From Gnetum montanum (Eukaryota; Streptophyta; Gnetopsida; Gnetales; Gnetaceae), in NCBI GenBank assembly GCA_015680685.1, contig MNCI01003588.1, positions 652,242 to 716,241 on the forward strand: a DNA stretch of 64,000 nt. Direction: 5' to 3'. The position numbers and the translations under genes were made by a program. A model generated the notes under the pieces. That model did no database searches, was not told the origin of the DNA, and saw only the letters and a program-made list of their open reading frames with translations. Shown in pieces: positions 13,190 through 24,332 of the stretch. The first letter of the stretch is position 1. Each line of letters starts with the position of its first letter.

Positions 13190-13665
13190 GGGGACTTTTC
13201 CCTCAGTGCAGAAACCTTTGCCTCTTAGCATGAAAGCTTTCCTCCAACATGGAAACCTTCCCCCCTTATCATGGTAGTTTCTTTCTCAACGTGAAAGACT
13301 TTTCTCTAGCCTAGAAGATTTACTTTCAGTGTGGAAACCTTCCCCCCCTCAATGTGGAAGTTTTTCCTCCAACATGGAAGACTTCCCCCTAGCCTAGAAG
13401 ATCTTCTCTTATCATGGAAGCTTCCCCCAAGTGTGGAAACCTTTTTCCCTCAAAGTGGATGTTTTTCCCTAATGTGAAAACCTTTTCCCCTCAGCATGGA
13501 ACTTTCTCCTTAGTGTGGATACCTTCACCCCTCAGCATGGAAGTTTCTCCCTAATGTGGAAACCTTTTTCCCTCAATGTGGAAGACTTCCCCCTAGCTTG
13601 GAAGATTTTCTCTTAGTGTGGAAACTTTTCCCTAGCATGGAAACTACATGTCCCTAGCATGGAAG
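13190..13665. repeat. minisatellite of 'agcatggaagtttctcccta' type
   Basis: Two alternating ~20-bp phrases, about 'tgtggaaacctttttccctc' and 'agcatggaagtttctccc', repeat some 20 times. The homologous place in copy 2 (about 24235-24370) has only a few units. The array therefore expanded in copy 1 or contracted in copy 2. Confidence 0.75.
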
Positions 13666-15511
13666 TCACAAAGATCAAATTTCAACACTTCATGCACTCC
13701 AATGTTGATCCAACATGCCAGCGGAGAAGGATGAATGTCCAAAGTAGATGATCTATCTTTAGTGTGAATGCCATCCCCCCCATTACTATTTTTAGTAAAT
13801 GAAATGTCCATGGGGGTATGATAGTTACTATATATGGTAACCCCCCAAGTTTTGGCACCTACCCCACTTGAAATGTAGCCAAAATTTGCAACCAATTTGC
13901 AAAAAAAATTAAGGCCAAAACCCTATAAAAACCAAATATTAACACCATTTCAAGGTTCCACCCCCTTTGCACTCACACACTTGGGCATTTATGGAAATAA
14001 TTTTTGCATTAAAGAGCTTTAAACACATACAAAGCCTCTTGAATCCCTAGTGTGAAACCCTCCCTTTGGGAAATTGTTACCCCATAGCAGATATTAGCCT
14101 GTTGCCTGATAGCCATTGTTCCACCTTCCTATAAAACCCCCCTACAGATCTAATGCAAGGAGCAACAAAGGTTCAAAAGCATTGGAAGTTGTGAAGCATC
14201 TAGATTGTGGAGCAATGTATTTCAAGCTCCCATTGAAGTGAACCTCCTTGCCCCTAGGCACATTTTGTACAAAATCTCTAAACTCTCTATATTTTTGGTG
14301 AAATAAAGTTTATATTTTTTATTTGTGTATGAATTAGATCTATTATTTTATTTTCAATACATTTACATTTTTAAATCAGCAATCATATTTGCATTTTTAT
14401 TAATTTCTTTGCCCTCCTTTAAGTCCTTAGGTGATCTACCAAACCATCAAGTTCATCTTGAATCTCAGTTTTTGGAGACCTTGGGGATTTGGAGTTAAAG
14501 TTGTTGCACTAGGATTTTTAGTTTTCAAGCAATTGAATATTTCAATCACTACAATTTTATTAATTTGATCTTATTACATGATTTTTCAAATTTTTTTTGA
14601 TCTTGTATTGCATTACTAACCTTCTTGATCTAGTATGACCTTTACATAACCTTATATTTTCTTTATTTACCTTATTATAGCTTTATTTACCTTTGTTTAG
14701 CTTTTGATTAGTATTAAATAGTGGGGCATGACCTTCCCTATCCACCATTTAATACCATGTGATCATGGGCTGCTAAGACCTAAAACTAGCATCATGGCCC
14801 ACTATGGTCTTAAACTAGTAAAACTATGATCATTGTTGATCATTTGTAGCCTTATTTCTCATAATTCGTTTTGTTTGACCTTTATTTGGCCCTTATTACA
14901 CTTTGTTTACTTGTTGTTAATATATTTATAGCTTTGTATGACCTTGTTTACATTATAATAACATGTATTTGCATAATTTTATAGCATTTTTAGCATTGTT
15001 TATTCTCTTTTACCCAGGTGCCACTTAATATGCTTTTGGTTGACATGCAGGATTAAAAGTATGAGTACCTAGAAGTAGATCACTTTATCTTAAAGCCTTA
15101 AGAAACCCATCTCATGATGTTGACCAAGTCGATCTTATGTACTCAAACATTGAGCCTTGAAACCATTGCACTATACAACGATCACACCCTAATGTAGCCC
15201 AATGACCATTGACCTTGAAACTAGAAACATCACGAAGGGTTATTTAGTTAAAATTTCCATAATGGTGAGGAGAAAACACATGAAACCAAGTTCCTCACCA
15301 AAAATTAAGCCTACTCATAACCTCATCAAACCCTTGCTAAGCAACATTGAATCCATCACATAACCTTGATTATTTCTAACACTCATGTGTTTGTTTATAG
15401 TGTTATTTATCATTGTTGATAGGTTGCAATGAATGACTAATGTTAACAACTTTGATGACCTACAATAAATTAGCCTACATGAAATCTTTGCATGATAGAG
15501 GAACATATTTC

Positions 15512-15832
15512 TATGGCTTGTCAAGGCCTTAAACTAGCACCACAACTTGTTAAGAACTTAAACTAATAATATGGCCTACCAAGGTCTTATACTGGAAATA
15601 CAACCTGGCGAGGCCTTAAACCAACACCATGGATTTCCATGGTCTTAAATTGGAAACATGGCTCTCCAAAACCTTAAATTAGTAACAAAACCTACCAAGG
15701 CCTAAAAATGATAACACACCTACTGAGGCCTTAAACTGGTAGCATGGTTTGCTATGGCCTTAAACTAGCACCACAACTTGCTAGGGTCTTAAATTGGTAC
15801 AATGGCCTACCATGGATTTAAATTAGCAAACC
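15512..15832. repeat. ~31-bp minisatellite in copy 2
   Basis: About ten diverged units of the ATGGCCTACCAAGGCCTTAA-type repeat, homologous to 11785-11968. No coding potential. Confidence 0.7.
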
Positions 15833-16243
15833 TAGTGACATGGGTAGCTTGGTTTTATCATCCTCTATGGCCTATATGCATTATAATGTTACAACATGTT
15901 TTTTTTGCTTCATTTTCTTGGCTTCTTTGAGTTGTGTTTGTAAGATGAAGCCTTGGACCATCACAAGGATGCAACTCATTATGGCAGCAAGTCATCATGT
16001 GATCTCAATGTACAAGATCTGGTTAGTTTGTCCTACTGTGTTGAGAGTGCTTGTACCATTTCCCTTTGGCACCACTCCTTGAGCCCAACCCCATAGCCTA
16101 GCTATAACCTTCAATACCTTGGGAAACAATATTGACCTATGTTTGCCACTCATGCTTTATGTCCATCATGCTCCATCCTCAAGTTCACTCAAACGTAACA
16201 TGACTCATTGAGTGGAAAAACTAATAAGTCCACCAAGCATAAT

Positions 16244-17290
16244 TGATGAGATGCGATTCACATGAGCTGTGATATCACATACCATGTGATATCATGTACA
16301 TGATATCACATCATCCCCTGCAATATTGGGTACGCAATATTGCGATCCGCTGCCAAGTCTATAAATAAGAGGCAACTCTCCCTTGCTTTCCCATCCTCAG
16401 TTAGAAGTAGGGAAACTCTGGTAGTTTAATCACTCCAGAGATAGAATATTTTCCATGTGCCCGCAGTAGGAGTCCTAAAGTGAATAGATCTTTATTTGAG
16501 CAACATTGTACCTGAACACAAGTTGTGTATGAAAATAAAGACGAACTTCCTAGATAAACCTTGCAGTGCATGGAATAGGATTTTATTTATTATTTTCTCT
16601 CTTACGCTTAAATTCCTAGAATGCGGTATGAGTATGACTTGATTACAAGCATCTAAGGATGTGTACAAATAGTCAAGGAATCAGTTGCTCATCTCAACGC
16701 AGTATGAGTACGACTTGATTACGAGCATCTAGTGTGACTACTTGGTAACCCAGTGGCGTATTCTAGATCTACACTTGGTAATCCTAGTGGTAGTCATGCA
16801 CCAATATGTGTATGGTTAGTCAAAGAATCGGCTGCTCATCGCACTTAGGCTAGTTAGCTTTCTCAACCCTTTCCTCCTAGTTAAGTGCCTCAGTACAACC
16901 ACTTCAAGCACGTGCATTACGTGCGATGATCCCAGCAACAAGTAGCGTTTGGTAGCCATGGTTGCATCGGTTCAGGGTGTGTATGGTAAGTGGGAATGGA
17001 TGCTAACATTAGGTAATTTAGACTTAGTTCATTAGTTAGAGTTAGTTAGTTTCTCCAACCCTTCACCTCGATAGCATAGGAGATAAAATATAAAAGACTA
17101 TAAAATCATATACCTCAGACTTACTTAACCATACACCGTGACAACTACAAGTAAGTCTGGGAAGACAACGAATGATTAACCCCAAGTGTTCCATGGGGCG
17201 TGTAGGCACTTAGTCTGTGGAGTTCGACTGGATCACACGTGCTACACTCATTTTGTATGGTTGAGTGTAGCGGTACCTCGCCATTCATCA
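16244..17290 (+). repeat. 5' LTR of the 16.2-kb family-T element
   Basis: Starts TGATGAGA and ends TCATCA. It has a TATA box, TCTATAAATAAG, near 16358, about 115 bp in. It is ~110 bp longer than the 3' LTR, mainly because a segment with 'atgagtatgacttgattac' occurs twice (near 16627 and 16703) where the 3' LTR has it once. Near the start lies a cluster of TGTGATATCACA-type palindromes (16268-16345). Confidence 0.88.
16268..16345 (+). promoter_or_regulatory. palindrome cluster in LTR U3
   Basis: Several overlapping palindromes of the form TGTGATATCACA, CATGTGATATCATG and GCAATATTGC lie just upstream of the TATA box. The 3' LTR has CG where this copy has CA or TG (GCGATATCGC), so the ancestral core was probably CGATATCG. 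The position suggests a promoter or enhancer element of the LTR, by inference. Confidence 0.55.
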
Positions 17291-17309
17291 TTAGCACTGT
17301 TGCTAGGGA
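17291..17309 (+). promoter_or_regulatory. decayed tRNA-Asp primer-binding site
   Basis: TTAGCACTGTTGCTAGGGA follows the LTR. The plant tRNA-Asp 3' end would pair with TGGCGCCGTTGCCGGGGA (established for many Athila/Tat-like gypsy elements). All five differences from that sequence are transitions, as expected after cytosine methylation and deamination. This site anchors minus-strand DNA synthesis. Confidence 0.75.
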
Positions 17310-17432
17310 CTAAGTGTTTGCGCATTGAATTGAACATAAAGGATATCACTCATATCGTTGGGAGCCTAAACGAACCTTCAGGTTAATCAAGATAAAAAAT
17401 TATATAACAGTGAAATTAGCACACCGATAACA

Positions 17433-19383
17433 ATGTCTTCTTCTCATAAGAGAAACTCACCACCTAAGGACCATACACGAGACAGTCAGCAGCATAAAAC
17501 ACATAGCCGAAATCAGACAAGTCCTAAACAATACAAGATAGTTTATACTCATCTTGATGAGTATATTCCAAACTTTACCTTTATCCTCCATCAAGACGAA
17601 TAACTGTGATGGAGAGATTTGCAAGGTAACATTGTGTTACCCCTAGATCGATCAGTCTCTAACATGATTTTCCATGCTTTGGCACAGATTGGCATGACAA
17701 AATTGTATGTAGAATACATTACGGAAGACTTTGATTCAAGGGATTATTATCGCACAGAAGCACAACATATGAGGGACTCAAGGCAGGAGAGCCAACATAC
17801 ACTGTTGAAGGGCAAAGGCCCACACGTCCTTAGTGAAACTAGAGATGGTGAATCATTTATAATTGGTTCGCTAGTAAGAGATGTTTCTCCTCTTAACTAA
17901 AGTGAGGAGGTAGTGTATCAGAACCTATGATCAACGATACATATCCCTGGTTCTGATGCCCGTGAACACCAAATTTTCACAGAAGGAATAACACATGACA
18001 AGGATGTGCACTTAGATCGTCACCACGATTAGGGCTGTAGCAGTCGAAGAGAAGGCAAGAAGCATCGTCATGGTGATGGTTCCCCTTCTTCTTCCCCTTC
18101 TTCACATCAATCACCCTCTCCTTCCACATCTGGGTGTAGCCATCATGAACACAATAGATAGGATAAATGTAGAAATATTGAGAGACCTCGATGATAAAGT
18201 CAAGAGAGAGGACAAGGGCAAGGATGTAGGGAAAGTAGGGAATGACGAAGACATTATAGGCATCATGAAGGAGATGATCATGAAGAGCCCCTACTTGCAA
18301 CCCAAAGTATGCTTGACATAATGGAGGCTGTTAGAATTCACACAAGGCATTTAAAAGATAGTCGGATCAAACACTTAGACATGAACAATATCCCATGTTT
18401 TGAGGGGGGATACAACACTGATCCGCAGCATCATTTATAGGCATTCCATGATGCCTATGCATTGCAAAATATAGAAAATGAGTGGAAAAAACTTAAGTTT
18501 TTCCCAAGGACACTCATTAAGGAAGAAGAGAGTTTGTACCGGTCCTTAGAATCAAAAACCATCAGGAGGTGGAGTACGATGTTAGAACTCTTCAACGATA
18601 AGTATCAGATGTACTCTAGAGTGTTCAATTTGCATAAGCAAATCCAAGGCTGGAAGCAAGGTACTCATGAACCCTTGGATGCTGCCATGGATCGCTACTA
18701 CACATTGTTACATCGTTGCTCGGGCCATGGTTATGCTCAGCGGGATCAACTTCGCCACATCGTAGATGGGCTAAGGCATGAAACTAGAAGAACCCTTGGG
18801 AATTATGGCCAAGGGAGACTCTCACAACTTAGAGCCCATGAAGTACATTACTTGTTAGAACAAGTAGCAAAAGAAGAAGGTGAGCTACGAAAAAGGGAAA
18901 GTGCAGAATAATACAACCATGATCCCTCTCTTTGAAAGAAGGGAGCGAAATTTTGCGATGAGGAGGATGAGTCACCAATCAAAGAGTTGGTGAACAGGAA
19001 AACCTTGACGATTCAAAAGTTAATAACAGAAATAGTGGCTAAGGTAGATGACGTATGGAGTTCCTTAGACTCTAAAATTGAAACTGTCTTAAAAACTGTA
19101 GAAGGGTCTAAGGTAGAAAAAAATAGTGACAAAGGGAAGAAAAAGTGAAGAAATTTAGGCCCTACACATAACAACGGTAAGGGGAAAATCACTAACTCCG
19201 ATGTGGTTATGGATTCAGACACAGATGATGACGGTGAATGTGAGATCTGCCACTATGACCATCCTAAGGGATGTTTCCCAATCATCTCACATCTACAAGA
19301 GTCTGGGGTGTATGCACTTAATCCAAGACTTAATCAATGGAAAACACCCTGTAGGTTACCTTATCCCCAAGGTAAGCCAAGGT
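17433..19383 (+). pseudogene. gag: gypsy gag (family T), broken
   Basis: Gag structural protein. From ATG 17433 the N-terminal part is hydrophilic (MSSSHKRNSPPKDHTRD), followed near 18040-18250 by a Ser/Arg/His-rich tract with SPSSSPSSHQSPSPSTSG. The capsid core at 18370-18910 is a long open stretch with YALQNIENEWKKLKFFP, LELFNDKYQMYSRVF, DAAMDRYYTLLHRCSGHG and QLRHIVDGLRHETRRTLG. The same order of motifs recurs in the copies at 47-49 kb and 60.3-61.4 kb. After a stop at 18909 a Lys-rich linker leads to CEICHYDHPKGCFPI (19240-19285), a possible zinc-binding motif replacing the usual CCHC knuckle. At least five in-frame stops are present, consistent with C-to-T decay. Confidence 0.85.
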
Positions 19384-19871
19384 AGTTCCACCAACCATTA
19401 ACGTATTATCCAAGTGGAACTCCATCACAATCCATTAGGAAGCATCAGCAGTGGCAATACCCACAGTCATGGGAAATGCCATCGTTGAAACATCAGTACC
19501 CTTACTAGTAGCCTGACCCTTATGGATATTATTTGTAGCAGCCAATTTTTCCAAGTGACTCTATGAGTCACACAACTCCCCACCATCACTAACAAGTTCA
19601 AGAGTACTTCAGAAGGACTCCTTCTCCTTCGGGAGATACTCCATACCCAAACCATCCTCCAAATCCGTCCGCACCTCTTCCACAAGTAGTTCCCATAATA
19701 CCTCCTACTCCAACAATGCAAAGGGAACTTCCTACTCAACCGCAGCAATGTCACACTGCGAGAGATATAAATATCCAACCTGCTGCTGGTTTTGAAAACT
19801 GTAAAAAGAGAAGACCCTTCTTCAGAACCAAAAGCCCAGAAAAACTCTCGCAACAATAAGAGGTTGAGCCC

Positions 19872-20495
19872 ATGTACACTCCTCCACCATCTAACACTTC
19901 GAAGCACCCTTCAGTCCAACAGAGCTTAACACATACAGTTATGTTAACACATATCGTAACTGACTGGATCAAGATAGGCCACCTTCCTAGGAAACTAACT
20001 GATCCTGGAAGTCCCTTAATCTACCTTCAGGTCACTGAAAATAAACCACATCAAGCTCTTCTTGACTCAGGTTCCGGAGTCAACTTAATTTCACAAGAGA
20101 TGTATCACGCCTAGAACTTGCCCCAACCTAAGAAGAGCAACATTCAACTAGAGCTGGTGGACCAGTCCATCACCATTCCCTTGGGATTGGTGGAGGACAT
20201 CATTACCACTGTGTGTGGTTGGTCTTACCCAACTAATTTCCTGGTGATTGAAGTCAACAACAATGAAAGGGACTTCCCAATTATAATGGGAAGGGCATGG
20301 CTTAGTACAGTAGACGCATGCCTTAGGATCCGCGATCTTTCCTTAGAAATTTCTAAGATAAATATTTATGGAAAGATCGAGAAGAGGAAAGTTCCATGCA
20401 TCACATATAGTGATTCATCGGGTGATAACATGGAGGAAATGCCTCCATGTAACAGGTGTGCCCTTGCAACTTTGCAAAAAGATGCCTGTATGTAG
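19872..20495 (+). pseudogene. gypsy retropepsin-like protease (family T)
   Basis: One reading frame of about 208 codons with a single stop at 20112-20114. It carries the catalytic signature LLDSGSGVNLIS (Asp codon at 20064-20066) and, ~80 codons later, FPIIMGRAWLSTVDA, the partner of the I-L-G-R motif of plant gypsy proteases. It would cleave Gag. It follows gag as usual and is followed by no polymerase. The C-terminal 30 residues are Cys-rich (MPPCNRCALATLQKDACM). Of all frames in this element it is the least damaged. A homologous, more broken copy lies at 45968-46420. Confidence 0.85.
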
Positions 20496-22460
20496 CAATG
20501 ACACAACCAGTAGTAGACACCCCGTGGTTGAAAACTACTCGAAGGAGCAACCAAATATGCATGGAACGAACTGAGGAAACCCATGCCCATAATGAAGCAT
20601 ATATACATTGGAATATGAGCGTCACCAACTTAATCTAAGATCATCAATTGGGAGAATTTGGACACTTCTTAGAAATTCAAATAGATGCTCATTATTTTGG
20701 ATCTCTCCCTTTCCACTCAGTCATGGGGGAGATGGCCACCTATGCTAATCATATNNNNNNNNNNNNNNNNNNNNNNNNNNNNNNNNNNNNNNNNNNNNNN
20801 NNNNNNNNNNNNNNNNNNNNNNNNNNNNNNNNNNNNNNNNNNNNNNNNNNNNNNNNNNNNNNNNNNNNNTGAGACCACTTCATCCATCCATCCACCAGTT
20901 TCTATAGTCTCTCTCAGCTTGGAAATGTATAGTCCCCTTCTAATCAGTGACTGGACATTTTTCAAACTAAGGAAGGACTCAAGGATTGAAAAGGGTGTGA
21001 CTTCAAGGGAACTTGATGCTTTTGTGTTGGCTGTCCTCTTGGGTGCTTGGATGTTTTATTTTTGAGTTTTCATGCCGTTCTGATGTTACCCCAACTATTG
21101 GAAGCTGAGACAATAAAAATAAAAATTCTTTGCATGGTGTGGTTCTCACAAATAAAAACACAAAACAAAAAACAAAAAAAAAAAACTAAGTGAGAATTCA
21201 AAGCACACCCCTTAGAAGAAATACTCTTAGGCTACAAGCACTGGTTATGGAACCAAAAGTGTTCCCTCTAACTAAGTTCCTTCTTGCTTCCCATTTCTCC
21301 TTTGTTTCATCGGAATGGTGGTGACTCTTGAGGAAGGCATCCTTGTTATCCAAGTGAATGGTTTAGCCGAATGCATTGATGCAAAGCCACTGGAGGTGGT
21401 TGGTTTGAGGCTGGACTTGGAATGGGATTTGCTAAGTCATATTAATCATGAAACGCACAAGGGGGCTGTACACCACCTTGTTCTTGGGATTCCATTCCAT
21501 CCTCTTCTCTCCACCCTTCTGTCCATTGTTCACCTCATTGCCAGTTGTATCATTAGTGTATATTTTGGTAGATGCATTATTTTCTTTTTGGTAAATTCTT
21601 GCGGTTAAGACTTTAACTCTTGTTCCAATTAACATTCCCAGAGCCTACAGACTCTTTGAATGTGGGGTTGTTAGGGCATTAAAGGGCATGAGCCTACTTT
21701 GGGGGGGACCCACTAACATTCCTATTTGCTACACCAGTTAACTTCTTTTTCCTAACATTTTTGCAATTAATTTTATTTTGTTCATTACTATCTTGACATC
21801 CATTCCCTCAATGCTATAGTTGTCCCTTTTTATCTATCTTTCTTACTCCTTTCCTTCTCCATTCTAACCCTACTGGAGGTTCGCGATTAGTCATGGGGGT
21901 ACGGGGCCCAATTTTTTGATTTTCTCTTAGCCCTGAATTTTTTTAATTCTTTCCTAACCCCTACACCTTTGGTAGTCATCATTACTATATCTCTTGATCC
22001 ATATTAGCCATACCAAAACCTAGCCAATGAACTTACACCGAAGCAAGGTATCAATTACATGATGGTTCATTTACCCTTGCTAATATAAGATTATGTTGTG
22101 TGTGCAGATGGCGATCATGTAATAATTGACCAGATCTAGAGGGAACACATGGAATGGAGTAGTGCTACAGCAGCTATGCAAGGAGCAAGATCGATGGTGC
22201 ACTTACTGATGGATAATAGAAGGTGCAATCTTGGCATTGGCAGTAGCAACACTTCTTTCTCTCGTTCTCTCTTTCTTTCTCAACTGCCAACTAAGGCCTG
22301 ATGTCATTGTAATAAGGTGTTCACCCTTGTTGTCATGAACACTAGTTTTGTCAAGTCTTGTAATGATGATCCGTTCACATGTCATCCCATTAGTTCCATT
22401 CCCCTCAATAATCCCATACCTTCCTAATATTTTGTAAGGAACTTGAGGATGAGTTTTCAT
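20496..22460 (+). other. 3' internal tail of the family-T element, with sequence gap
   Basis: Follows the protease. Bases 20755-20869 are 115 Ns. The rest has no polymerase, RNase H or integrase motif; a frame at 21315-21608 is open but resembles nothing I know. A 15-bp string identical to the PPT context (TTAGTCATGGGGGTA) occurs early, at 21887-21901. Confidence 0.5.
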
Positions 22461-22475
22461 TTAGTCATGGGGGTA
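22461..22475 (+). promoter_or_regulatory. polypurine tract of the family-T element
   Basis: TTAGTCATGGGGGTA sits directly before the 3' LTR start TGATGAGA. The related minus-strand element has TCGTGGAGGTA in the equivalent place (28803 region), supporting function as plus-strand primer. Confidence 0.7.
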
Positions 22476-23411
22476 TGATGAGACACAATTTGCATGAGCC
22501 ACGATATCGCATCCCATGCAATATTGCGTCATCCCCTGTGATATCGCGTATGCGATATCGCAGTCCGCCACCAAGTCTATAAATAAGAGGCAGCTCTCCT
22601 TTGTTTTTTCATCCTGAGTTAGAAGTAGGAAAACTCTGGTAGTTTGATCACTCCAGAGATAGAATATTTTCCATGTGCCCACAGTAGGATTCCTAAAGTG
22701 AACAGATCTTTATTTGAGCAACATTGTACCTAAACACAAGTTGTGTACGACATTAAAGATGAACTTCTTGGATAAACCTTGCAGTGCATGGAATATGATT
22801 TTATTTATTGTTTTCTCTCTCACCCTTAAATGCCTAGAATGTGGTATGAGTACGACTTAATTACGAGCATCTAGTGTGACTACTTGGCAACCTAGTGGAG
22901 TATTCTAGATCTACGCTTGGTAATCCTAGTGGTAGTTGTGCACCAAGATGTGTACGGTTAGTTAAGGAATCGGCTGCTCATTACACTTAGGCTAGATTAG
23001 CTTTCTCAACCCTTTCCTCCTAGTTAAGTGCCTCAGTACGACCACTTCGAGCACGTGTGTTATGCGCGGTGATCCCAGCAATGAGCAGTGTTTGGTAGCC
23101 ACGGTTGCATCGGTTCAGGGTGTGTACGGTAAGTGGGAACGGATGCTGATGCTAGGTAATTTAGACTTAGTTCATTAGTTAGAGTTAGTTAGTTTCTCCA
23201 ACCCTTCACCTCGATAGCATATGAGATAAAATATAAAAGACTATAAAAACCATACACCGTGACAACTACAAGTAAGTCTGGGAAGACAACGAATGATTAA
23301 CCCCAAGTGTTCCATGGGGCATGTAGGCACTTAGTCTACAGAGTTCAACCAGATCATGTGTGCTACGCTCATTTTGTATGGTTGAGTGTAGGGGTACCTC
23401 GCCACTCATCA
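22476..23411 (+). repeat. 3' LTR of the 16.2-kb family-T element
   Basis: 936 bp, TGATGAGA to TCATCA, TATA box TCTATAAATAAG near 22577. The U3 palindromes here keep their CpGs (GCGATATCGC at about 22550), unlike the 5' LTR. It ends in a block with 'ggtacctcgcca' shared with every other family-T LTR in the window. Confidence 0.88.
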
Positions 23412-24332
23412 ATAACATACCTTGCTTCAATGGAAAAACCATGTCCACTTTAATGTGACACATTTCATTCAGTGGGAAATCACCAAGTCCATTGAGTATA
23501 ACACATCTTGTTTGATGGAAAAACCAACAAGTCCATTGAGTGTAATGTAACTCACTCAATGGGAAACATTACATCTAACTGACGTTGACAAAGAAACCTA
23601 ATGAAATTTTTACCCCACAAAAAGAGGAGCAAATTGCCAAGAAGCTAGATGGGAAATGAAGCCTCAAAGTCCAATGGCCAAAGTAAGCTTGAAGCGAAGT
23701 GATTGAGTCTTCAAATGCCATTTCCAAGTGACCAACACTTCAAAGCATGTTAGCATCATGCTATAGCCATGACAACAATACTTAAAACATATTGTTATCC
23801 CTCATAACCATTTCATTGTGACATTAATATCATCATCTCATCATAGCCTAATCCAATCATCATAAGCACTCTTCAACATGGTTCGACATGATTGGATTAA
23901 GCATAGAGAAGGAATGTTAGTGATGGACTTATAGTGGTGCTTGGTATTCTTTGTCAATGCCTCTCAAGTCATCCTCCAAACACCAACAAATAGGGACCAC
24001 TAAAACACCACAAAAATTTTCATGTTATAACCATTTTTCACCATGTAGCCTTCACCCCATGAAACCCAAGGTAAAACTTCATTATAAATGTGAAGGTTAT
24101 AATCCACAAGGGGAAATCTCACATAATTTATACTTTTNTAGTAATTTTATGGGTTTTATGGGGCTATACACTTATCTATGCTAGAAACACCTATAGGAGA
24201 AAATCTCACCTACCCCCAACATGAAGAGGTAGATCTCAAAATGGAGAAGTGAGGGAAGACATAATGCCCAGCATGGAGGAGCTTGGTCTTCTTTTCCAAC
24301 ATGGAAACCTTCATCCTCAGCATGGAGGCTTC

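Larger units (their letters stand above)
10770..14563 (+). repeat. copy 1 of a ~3.8-kb head-to-tail duplication
   Basis: This unit is collinear with 14564-26304 once the nested gypsy element and an assembly duplication are removed. Shared landmarks in order are a start near TTGGCCTTATAACATGATG, 'ttatattttctttatttacc', the GGCCTTAAACTAG minisatellite, the 'catcataagcactctt' block, the 'agcatggaa' minisatellite and an end near 'ctacaatttta'. The copies abut with no spacer. I recognise no protein domain. It is either a tandem segmental duplication or two very long LTRs joined end to end. Confidence 0.75.
16244..23411 (+). mobile_element. Ty3/gypsy element, family T, gag-protease only (7168 bp incl. 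gap)
   Basis: A structurally complete but coding-poor LTR retrotransposon. In order: 5' LTR 16244-17290, tRNA-Asp-type primer site 17291, gag 17433-19383, protease 19872-20495, a ~2-kb tail with a 115-N gap, PPT ending at 22475, and 3' LTR 22476-23411. The flanks ATAAT (16239-16243) and ATAAC (23412-23416) match at four of five bases and fit a target duplication. No reverse transcriptase, RNase H or integrase motif is visible in the sequenced part, so it probably relied on a partner element. In a ~220-bp stretch downstream of the TATA box the LTRs differ at about 18 positions by hand count, mostly transitions, making it one of the younger elements here. Confidence 0.88.

Noticed and set aside
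20755-20869. Possible polymerase hidden in the N gap
   Set aside because: The gap is recorded as 115 bases, too small for RT plus integrase if the size is right, and flanks show no RT motifs. Gap size may be nominal, so this is not excluded completely.
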